A DNA stretch of 20,914 bases from positions 1 to 20,914 of the forward strand of contig DASSWB010000108.1 of NCBI GenBank assembly GCA_035705495.1, given 5' to 3'. A program made the translations under genes and the position numbers. The notes under the pieces were generated by a model. It was not told the origin of the DNA. It worked only from the letters and a program-made list of their open reading frames with translations, and ran no database searches. Below, one piece after another: positions 14,727-20,914 of this stretch. This DNA is from DASSWB01 sp035705495 (GTDB lineage: Bacteria > Bacteroidota > Bacteroidia > Flavobacteriales > Flavobacteriaceae). Within the stretch, counting starts at the first letter, position 1. Every line of letters begins with the position of its first letter.

Positions 14727-17426
14727 TTATAATTGACGATCTGGTTCACGATTCTTTTCGTACTTGATATCACTAAGAACACTGGATTTTATACCTATAA
14801 AAAAGTTCCACGAACTGATTGTACTGAAAGGAATCCAGCTAAAACTCAATCTCCAGCTTTCCAGATCTCGTTGAAACCGTAGTTGTGTAAAAGAAAATCC
14901 GTTATTCTTAAAATCATATCCTGAAGAAGCACCGATACTCCATCGGGGTGAAAGTTCGATATCGCCTGAAAACATTAAAGAATGAGATGTAATTTCCCCT
15001 TGTCGCATTCTGTTGTCGTAATTAATGTTGTAGGCCACTCTTATGTTCCAAGGAATTTTATAGTTGTAAAATTCATTTTCATCCAGAACCGGTTCTTTAT
15101 CTTCATTTTCTTCAAAGGTACCATCCAAGTTCATGTTTTTTCCGAACAAATCATCTTGCCGACCCCCATTTCGGAATGTCTCGTTTTCCAGTTTACTATC
15201 ATTGGAAGTGTCTTTATCAAAATCTGTGTTGGCAAAAGAATAGCCAAAACTCGCGCTCGCATTCGTCAATCTGAACAAGCTTCCGCCGTTGTCAATATTC
15301 AAAGTGTTTATTCGTCTGTTGCTATTGTCCAACGCGTAAATATCCAACGCACCATTAAAATTGATGTCCAATTTATCCTTAATAATAGGAATACTTCCGG
15401 TGAAGCCAATCGGCTGCAATTTTATGGAATCGGCTTCTAAATTATAGGCGGTTTGAAAATTTAAATTTTTGATCAGCGTAATTTTCCGAGTGGTTTCTGC
15501 ATCTGTGCTATCCTTTGCACGCACTTTTGCTTCCAATGTATTTTTAAGAGTGAAACCAATATTACTCGATTGTTTATTTGAGGGCGCACCATACATAGAT
15601 CCGCTAAAACGGGTATATTCAATATTTTGCACTTCTTCGCCTTCAATCAATCCCGGCAAAGCATAGGAATCATAGTATTGGCTAAAACCAGGAAAAATAT
15701 TATAACTAACCGACGGACTCATTACATGACGTACTGCCTGAATTTTTTTGTCTTCTCCAAAATTGGCCATACCATAAACGGTGGTTGAAACACTGGTGCT
15801 AAAATTATAGGTTCGGAAAGAATCAAAACCCTGAACCGTGTCAGTCACCACTTCATTCAGAATAGGATCATAGGACTTTTCAAAAGTTTTAAAGACCCAG
15901 TTTTCATTATAATTGGTATTTGCATTTACATTCAAGTAATTGAATATTTTAAAATTGGTACTGATTGGCACACTGTGCTGTGCACCTAGCATAGCACCTT
16001 CAAACATTTCAGGTTGGAAGAACAAAGAATCGGTAGTCAGAAACCGATTTTCGGCCCTCAGGTTATACTGGAAATTTATATTTTGTATAATTCCTTTTTT
16101 GGTTCCAAATTTTGGTTGAAAGGGAAAGATCCTAGAAACACTGGCCTGTAAAGTTGGTAAAGTCAGTTCTATTGTTTCGGTGTTGGTGTTTTGTGAATGT
16201 GTTGCGGCCACCGTAAAATTGACTTGAGGTTCCCCCTGAAATGTTTTTTGATAAGAAACGCTTGAACTCATGGTATTGTTTAAACGGTTTCCGGTATTCA
16301 TCTGATTGATAGATTCCCTGTAATATTTACTACTTCCCAAATTCACTGAAGCTGTGAAGCGCGAAGACGGATTTGCTTTTTGATCCCGGGTATGGTTCCA
16401 TCTAATATTGTAAACCGAGCGCTGAGAATAGTCCGGAAATCCTCTCTCACTTTCAATTAAATTCTCCAATCTAAAACTAACGTTTCCGCGGAATTTATAA
16501 CGTAATCCGTAGGCAGATTCAACTCGTAATCCGTAACTGCCATTTGTGTAATAATCTCCCAATACGGTTAAATCGGCATAATCACTAATCGCAAAATAAT
16601 ATCCTCCATTTTGCAGAAAATAGCCCCGACTATTGCTTTCCCCAATGGATGGAAGAATAAATCCAGAGGTTTCCTCATCGGTTAAGGGAAAATAGGCAAA
16701 AGGAAGTCCCAATGGCGTGGGGACGTCGGCAATGTACATGTTTACGAGTCCGGTGACAATTTTTTCATCGGGCACGAACTTAATTTTTCGGGCATAAAAA
16801 TAATATTCGGGATCTTCTATATTGGTAGAAGTTGTGAACCTGACGTTTTTCATGAAAAATACAGAGTCATTTTCACGTTTTGTGACTTCACCGCGGACTT
16901 TAAAAACACCTTGTTCGGTATGGGAATTGAAAACCAGTGCTTTTTCAGTTTCAAAATTAAATCTTATTGAATCTGGTTCCACAACGTTTTGTGCTTGTGT
17001 AAACACAGGTTTTTGAACATAAGTACCCGTAGAATCGGTAATGCCAAAAGCGTAAACCTCGTTTTTTTCATTGTCTAAGATGATAAGACCAGCAGTTATT
17101 TCGATATCACCATACGTAATTTTGGCGTTGTCATGTAAATACATCCGATTTTCGGTACGGTTAATCCGCATATAATCGTCGGCACTGTAAGTAACAATAT
17201 CTGTAAGAAGTGGTTTTTCCTTTACAACCGAATCAATTTTGGTAGTATCTTGTGGTGTTTCAAGAATAGTTTCTTCTATACGCAAAGTAGAAACGGACCG
17301 AGCAGTATCGCGTCTTGCCTCAATATTCAATTCTTGGTCTTGTCCTATCTCTTGTGAAAAACCATGTGCTGAAAAAATCAGCAGAAAAAGTGAAAATAAA
17401 GCTATGTGGAATAAATCTGTTCGCAA
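14727..17426 (-). CDS. lptD: Outer-membrane LPS assembly protein LptD (Bacteroidota type)
   Basis: LptD is the outer-membrane barrel that, with the lipoprotein LptE, inserts LPS into the outer leaflet. The 899-residue protein has a signal peptide (about 1-24, ending AHGFSQ), a low-complexity linker, an OstA/LptA-like beta-jellyroll part (about 78-230, with RTENRMYLHDNAKITYGDIE), and a C-terminal barrel of alternating strands finishing in aromatic-rich SWNFFIGIKSSVLSDIKYE. The stretch TPLGLPFAYFPLTDEETSGF at about 246-265 is characteristic of the jellyroll-to-barrel junction. I find no cysteine anywhere, unlike the disulfide-locked E. coli protein. An acidic insertion (FEENEDKEPVLDENEF) lies at about 770-785. 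The start is a TTG at 17426; the next ATG would remove the signal peptide. Confidence 0.9.
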   Translation of the reverse strand: MRTDLFHIALFSLFLLIFSAHGFSQEIGQDQELNIEARRDTARSVSTLRIEETILETPQDTTKIDSVVKEKPLLTDIVTYSADDYMRINRTENRMYLHDNAKITYGDIEITAGLIILDNEKNEVYAFGITDSTGTYVQKPVFTQAQNVVEPDSIRFNFETEKALVFNSHTEQGVFKVRGEVTKRENDSVFFMKNVRFTTSTNIEDPEYYFYARKIKFVPDEKIVTGLVNMYIADVPTPLGLPFAYFPLTDEETSGFILPSIGESNSRGYFLQNGGYYFAISDYADLTVLGDYYTNGSYGLRVESAYGLRYKFRGNVSFRLENLIESERGFPDYSQRSVYNIRWNHTRDQKANPSSRFTASVNLGSSKYYRESINQMNTGNRLNNTMSSSVSYQKTFQGEPQVNFTVAATHSQNTNTETIELTLPTLQASVSRIFPFQPKFGTKKGIIQNINFQYNLRAENRFLTTDSLFFQPEMFEGAMLGAQHSVPISTNFKIFNYLNVNANTNYNENWVFKTFEKSYDPILNEVVTDTVQGFDSFRTYNFSTSVSTTVYGMANFGEDKKIQAVRHVMSPSVSYNIFPGFSQYYDSYALPGLIEGEEVQNIEYTRFSGSMYGAPSNKQSSNIGFTLKNTLEAKVRAKDSTDAETTRKITLIKNLNFQTAYNLEADSIKLQPIGFTGSIPIIKDKLDINFNGALDIYALDNSNRRINTLNIDNGGSLFRLTNASASFGYSFANTDFDKDTSNDSKLENETFRNGGRQDDLFGKNMNLDGTFEENEDKEPVLDENEFYNYKIPWNIRVAYNINYDNRMRQGEITSHSLMFSGDIELSPRWSIGASSGYDFKNNGFSFTQLRFQRDLESWRLSFSWIPFSTISSWNFFIGIKSSVLSDIKYEKNREPDRQL

Positions 17427-17472
17427 TGCTATAGAGCTATTAAATAGGAGTATGGCGTACTTTTTGAAGTTT

Positions 17473-17480
17473 CAAAATTA
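17473..17480 (-). promoter_or_regulatory. Candidate -7 box of the lptD-ridA transcript
   Basis: The minus strand reads TAATTTTG, a perfect TAnnTTTG match, about 47 bases before the lptD start. I see no clear TTG at the expected -33 distance, so this is tentative. Confidence 0.35.
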
Positions 17481-17527
17481 CTATAATATTTTTTAAGCAG
17501 CTTTCGTTTTTAAAAAATAAAAAAAAT

Positions 17528-17535
17528 TAAATTTG
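17528..17535 (+). promoter_or_regulatory. Candidate -7 box of the amidase gene
   Basis: TAAATTTG is a perfect match to the Bacteroidota -7 consensus, 23 bases before the amidase ATG. The -33 region is degenerate (TTTCG at 17502-17506). It shares the 132-bp divergent region with the lptD candidate. Confidence 0.4.
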
Positions 17536-17558
17536 ACCAACAAAATCCGCACTTCTTT

Positions 17559-18680
17559 ATGAAAAGCAACTTTTTTAAGTTATTTGGTTTATCCATAGTC
17601 ATTCTTTGTTCCATGGGTTTTTCATTTCCGGAAAAACCACAACCCAAACGAAATTTTATTGTTGTGCTTGACGCAGGACATGGTGGTCATGATCCTGGCA
17701 ATAGGGGAAACGGGTATTTCGAGAAGGATATTGCATTGAATATTGTGTTAAAAATTGGTGCAGCGTTGGAAAAGATGGAGAATATTGATGTTATATATAC
17801 TCGTAAAAAAGATGAGTTCATTACCTTGAGCGGACGGGCAAAAATAGCGAATGATGCAGATGCAGATTTGTTCATTTCCGTACATTGCAACGCGCATTCC
17901 TCACAAGCTCATGGTACGGAAACCTTTGTTCTTGGATTGCACCGCAATGAAGATAACCTCAAAGTGGCCATGCGTGAAAACTCCGTAATATTTTTAGAAG
18001 AAGATTATGAGACTACGTATGGTGGCTTCGATCCGAATTCTCCCGAGTCATATATCGGTCTTACTTTAATGCAAGAGGAATACTTGGATCAAAGTATTTT
18101 GTTGGCTGATTTCATTCAGAAAAACTTCACAAATAATTTGAAGAGAACGAATAGAGGTGTAAAACAAGCTGGGTTTTTGGTACTGCGACAAACATTCATG
18201 CCCAGTGTTTTGGTTGAAACGGGTTTTCTTACCAATAAATCTGAAGGCGCCTACTTAAATGGTAAATCGGGTCAAGAACAAATGGCCGATGCTGTTGTAG
18301 ATGCGGTCAATTCATACGTGCACAAAATAAATATGAATTCCCTTGAAATTATCTTGGAGGATGCAACTGAAGAAGCGTTGGAAGAAACCGAGGAAAAAGT
18401 CGCTGATTTTTATAAAGACGTCACTTTTAAAGTCCAAATAGCTGCATCTTCAAAAAAAGTAAAAACCATTCCTTCAAATTTTAAAGGTTTAAAATCGGTT
18501 AGTGTTGAACAAATAGGGAAACTTTATAAATATTATTACGGTGCGACTTCCAGTTATTCTGAAATTCAGAAAATTGAAGATCAGGCAAAGATAAGCGGGT
18601 TTCCTTCCAGTTTTATCGTTGCTTTTAAGAATGGAAAAAAGGTTTCGGTTAAGGAGGCGTTAAATTCTAAAGCGAATTGA
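17559..18680 (+). CDS. N-acetylmuramoyl-L-alanine amidase (Amidase_3) with C-terminal SPOR-like domain
   Basis: The enzyme cleaves the amide bond between MurNAc and L-Ala in periplasmic peptidoglycan, as AmiA/B/C do in cell separation. After a signal peptide (about 1-23), residues 33-255 form the zinc-dependent catalytic domain: DAGHGGHDPG with zinc ligand H41, FEKDIALNI with E55, SVHCNAH with H109, and the catalytic Glu in VLVETGFLTN (E220). An insertion at about 126-185, with a helix ending before YIGLTLMQEEYLDQSILL, sits where E. coli AmiB/AmiC carry their autoinhibitory helix, which suggests control by an EnvC-like activator. An acidic linker (about 265-285) leads to a C-terminal SPOR-like domain (287-370, KVQIAASSKKVKTIPSNF), which could bind denuded septal glycan. 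It diverges from lptD and is followed by mlaD. Confidence 0.94.
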   Translation: MKSNFFKLFGLSIVILCSMGFSFPEKPQPKRNFIVVLDAGHGGHDPGNRGNGYFEKDIALNIVLKIGAALEKMENIDVIYTRKKDEFITLSGRAKIANDADADLFISVHCNAHSSQAHGTETFVLGLHRNEDNLKVAMRENSVIFLEEDYETTYGGFDPNSPESYIGLTLMQEEYLDQSILLADFIQKNFTNNLKRTNRGVKQAGFLVLRQTFMPSVLVETGFLTNKSEGAYLNGKSGQEQMADAVVDAVNSYVHKINMNSLEIILEDATEEALEETEEKVADFYKDVTFKVQIAASSKKVKTIPSNFKGLKSVSVEQIGKLYKYYYGATSSYSEIQKIEDQAKISGFPSSFIVAFKNGKKVSVKEALNSKAN

Positions 18681-18710
18681 AGTAAGATTTCAATATTTGT
18701 CCTAAATTTG
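18677..18710 (+). promoter_or_regulatory. Predicted internal promoter for mlaD
   Basis: TTG (18677-18679), inside the amidase stop region, is followed after 23 bases by a perfect -7 box TAAATTTG (18703-18710). Its last base is the G of the GTG that would start the longest mlaD frame. Transcription from here would begin near 18717, so translation would have to start at the TTG at 18731. Confidence 0.45.
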
Positions 18711-18730
18711 TGGATATAAAAAATTATCGT

Positions 18731-19681
18731 TTGAAATTATCCAGAGAAGTAAAAACCGCCATATTAGCCATTGTTGCTGTTATCCTTCTAATTTTTGGAT
18801 ACAGTTTTTTAAAAGGTAAAAACCTACTTGACAATAGCAGAATCTTTTATGCTGTTTACAATAATGTTGAAGGTCTCGCACCTTCTTCCGAGGTCACGAT
18901 AAATGGTTTGAAAGTTGGTAGTGTTACGGCGATTGATTTTTTGGATAGCAAAGGACGTTTGGTAGTTACCTTCACGGTCAATAAAGATTTCGAATTTTCA
19001 GACAATAGTATTGCACGCGTTTATGGGGGTGGTCTTATTGGAGGTAAATCCATAGAGATAGTTCCCAATTTTCCTGTGGGAAATCCCGCGCAATCCGGCG
19101 ATACACTACAAAGCCAAATAGAAGAAGGTTTATTGGAATTGGTCAATGAACGGTTAACGCCATTGCAGGAGAAAATTGAAGTTGTAATTACTAGCACCGA
19201 TTCTCTTTTAAATTCCTTGAATGATGTATTAAACAAAGAAACAAGAGACAATCTAAAAGGTTCCATTGCTGAATTCAGACAGACAATGGTCAATTTAAAT
19301 GGAGCATCTCAGAATGTTGAAGATTTAATTGCTAATAATACCACCAAGTTAAACAGGACTTTTACCAATTTGGATGAAATGTCGGGTAATTTGAACAACA
19401 TTTCGGATTCGATCGCGCAAATCAATGTTGGTCAAATCGTTAATGATTTGGAAGGGGCGATAGCAGATTTTAAAAGTATTTCTGATAAGCTGAATAATGG
19501 TGAAGGAACCGCAGCAAAATTGCTGAATGATGATGCTATTTACAACAATCTCGACAGGGCGACGAGACAACTTGAAGAACTTCTACAGGATATAAAACTG
19601 AATCCGAAGCGTTATTTGAACATATCTGTTTTTGGAAGAAAAAGTGAGCCTTATTATCCACCGAATGATCCATTAAAATAA
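18731..19681 (+). CDS. mlaD: MlaD/MCE family lipid-transport protein
   Basis: MCE proteins of the MlaD type are anchored in the inner membrane and form hexameric rings that pass phospholipids between membranes. From the TTG at 18731 the protein has 316 residues and begins (M)KLSREVKTAILAI, the usual start of flavobacterial homologues. A membrane helix (VKTAILAIVAVILLIFGYSF) is followed by one MCE domain (about 35-110: YAVYNNVEGLAPSSEVTING, then LKVGSV and GGGLIGGKSIEIVPN), then a long helical, Asn/Ser-rich coiled-coil part (about 130-270) likely forming a tube, and a short Pro-rich tail (YYPPNDPLK). A longer frame opens at GTG 18710, but that codon overlaps a predicted promoter box. No MlaE permease or MlaF ATPase gene is adjacent. 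It is followed after seven bases by the Fe-S protein gene. Confidence 0.9.
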   Translation: MKLSREVKTAILAIVAVILLIFGYSFLKGKNLLDNSRIFYAVYNNVEGLAPSSEVTINGLKVGSVTAIDFLDSKGRLVVTFTVNKDFEFSDNSIARVYGGGLIGGKSIEIVPNFPVGNPAQSGDTLQSQIEEGLLELVNERLTPLQEKIEVVITSTDSLLNSLNDVLNKETRDNLKGSIAEFRQTMVNLNGASQNVEDLIANNTTKLNRTFTNLDEMSGNLNNISDSIAQINVGQIVNDLEGAIADFKSISDKLNNGEGTAAKLLNDDAIYNNLDRATRQLEELLQDIKLNPKRYLNISVFGRKSEPYYPPNDPLK

Positions 19682-19688
19682 ATTCCTC

Positions 19689-20914
19689 ATGCAAATCCTT
19701 GCACAAATTTTATTTTTTATTGCCCTTGTTATTGGGATTGGCTTTTTTGTTAGAAACGTTCGTAGGTTGATCAGAAATATCAACCTAGGGCAAAAAGTAG
19801 ATCGGAACGATAATCCCAGTGCCCGTTTTGCAAACATGGCAAAGATTGCTTTGGGTCAATCAAAAATGGTGAAAAGACCGGTAGCGGGAATCATGCACGT
19901 GTTTGTTTATGTTGGATTTATCATCATCAATATTGAGGTACTTGAAATAATTATAGACGGGCTCTTCGGAACGCACCGCGTGCTTTCCTTTATGGGCGGA
20001 TTTTACAGTTTTCTCATTGGAGCATTCGAAGTATTGGCGCTTCTGGTATTATTGGGTGTAATTGTTTTTTGGTTCCGAAGAAATATTGTTCACGTACGGC
20101 GTTTTCTAAAACGTGAATTGAAAGGCTGGCCAAAAGACGACGCGAATATTATTTTGTATTTCGAAATGATCTTGATGGTTTTGTTCTTGGTCATGAACGC
20201 GGCCGATTACCAATTACAACTCAATGCTGCTGCCGGATATGCTCACGGAAATTCCATTGTTGGTGCTTTTCCAGTGAGTAGTTTTATCAGTCCCCTGTTT
20301 GATGGCATGAGCAACGGAACACTTATTGTTTTGGAACGCACCGCTTGGTGGTTACATATCTTGGGAATTTTGTTTTTCCTTAATTATCTATATTATTCGA
20401 AACACTTACATATTTTATTGGCTTTTCCGAATACGTATTTTGCAAAACTTGAGCCACTTGGAAAATTTGATAATCTTCAAGCTGTTACCGATGAAGTAAA
20501 ACTTATGATGGATCCAGATGCCGATCCTTATGCTACGCCTGAAGAACCGGAGGGAGAAGAAGAAATGCCCGGAAAGTTTGGTGCCTCCGATATTATGGAT
20601 TTAAACCGTGTGCAGCTTTTAAATGCGTATACTTGTACGGAGTGCGGAAGATGTACAGATGTTTGTCCGGCGAACAATACCGGAAAATTACTTTCACCAC
20701 GAAAAATAATGATGGACACACGCGATAGGATGGAAGAAGTAGGTGAAAACATTAATAAAAACGGAAAATTTGTAGACGACGGAAAACGTCTGATTGATGA
20801 TTATATTTTAAGAGAAGAAATTTGGGCGTGTACAACCTGTAATGCTTGTACCGAAGTTTGCCCCGTTAATATCGACCCACTTTCTATTATTGTTGATATA
20901 CGTCGATTTTTGGT
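19689..20914 (+). CDS. Membrane (Fe-S)-binding oxidoreductase, HdrD/GlpC-like, C-terminus cut by window edge
   Basis: The frame opens at ATG 19689 and stays open for 408 codons to the right edge, so it is partial. The N-terminal half is membrane-bound, with about five helices (for example QILFFIALVIGIGFFV, VFVYVGFIIINIEVLEIII, WWLHILGILFFLNYLYY) and histidines in helices (MHVFVY, KHLHILL) that could ligate haem as in NarI-like subunits; that is inference. An acidic linker (about 277-305) leads to two 4Fe-4S motifs: CTECGRCTDVCP (C316, C319, C322, C326) and CTTCNACTEVCP (C381, C384, C387, C391). The probable role is electron transfer between the quinone pool and a partner, often a CCG-domain Fe-S protein encoded next. 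It lies seven bases after mlaD, implying one transcript. Electron donor and acceptor are unknown. Confidence 0.9.
   Translation, partial: MQILAQILFFIALVIGIGFFVRNVRRLIRNINLGQKVDRNDNPSARFANMAKIALGQSKMVKRPVAGIMHVFVYVGFIIINIEVLEIIIDGLFGTHRVLSFMGGFYSFLIGAFEVLALLVLLGVIVFWFRRNIVHVRRFLKRELKGWPKDDANIILYFEMILMVLFLVMNAADYQLQLNAAAGYAHGNSIVGAFPVSSFISPLFDGMSNGTLIVLERTAWWLHILGILFFLNYLYYSKHLHILLAFPNTYFAKLEPLGKFDNLQAVTDEVKLMMDPDADPYATPEEPEGEEEMPGKFGASDIMDLNRVQLLNAYTCTECGRCTDVCPANNTGKLLSPRKIMMDTRDRMEEVGENINKNGKFVDDGKRLIDDYILREEIWACTTCNACTEVCPVNIDPLSIIVDIRRFL

Noticed and set aside
14982..15440. 152-codon plus-strand open frame
   Set aside because: It lies entirely antisense inside lptD, whose frame is well supported. 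The product is a compositional shadow without recognisable domains.

Overview
The window comes from a member of the Bacteroidota, most likely the family Flavobacteriaceae. Signs of this are the AT-rich sequence, promoters of the TTG / TAnnTTTG type, few recognisable Shine-Dalgarno sites, and a gene set with strong flavobacterial character: PG1098-type methyltransferase, DUF4159 protein, Bacteroidota-type LptD, an amidase with a SPOR-like tail, and an MlaD followed by an Fe-S oxidoreductase. I cannot name the genus.

Layout. (1) Bases 1 to about 1142 are the right end of an integrated element: a tyrosine recombinase gene running off the left edge, its promoter overlaid with TGATACA-type repeats, and a 14-base copy of a tRNA 3' end (probably tRNA-Pro) that marks the likely attachment site. 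(2) Bases 1143-1485 are chromosomal flank with no gene: the terminator of the interrupted tRNA, then two 71-bp direct repeats rich in hairpins. (3) A lone GT2 glycosyltransferase (+) converges on (4) a seven-gene minus-strand operon, tsaD - rsmE - DUF4159 - TrmH/SpoU - AI-2E - PG1098-type methyltransferase - small secreted protein, dominated by RNA modification. (5) tamB (+) diverges from tsaD. (6) A minus-strand group lptD - ridA - sodium:solute symporter converges on tamB. (7) A plus-strand group diverges from lptD: periplasmic amidase, mlaD, and a membrane Fe-S oxidoreductase cut by the right edge.

Together, regions 5-7 form an envelope neighbourhood: TamB (AsmA-like lipid bridge), LptD (LPS insertion), MlaD (MCE lipid shuttle) and a peptidoglycan amidase. 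Region 4 is a translation and RNA-modification neighbourhood. Both look like ordinary core genome. I found no complete new defence, CRISPR or mobile system. The most notable parts are the island boundary with its integrase promoter architecture, the repeat pair beside it, a cysteine-free LptD, several non-ATG starts, and a promoter box that sits on the apparent GTG start of mlaD.
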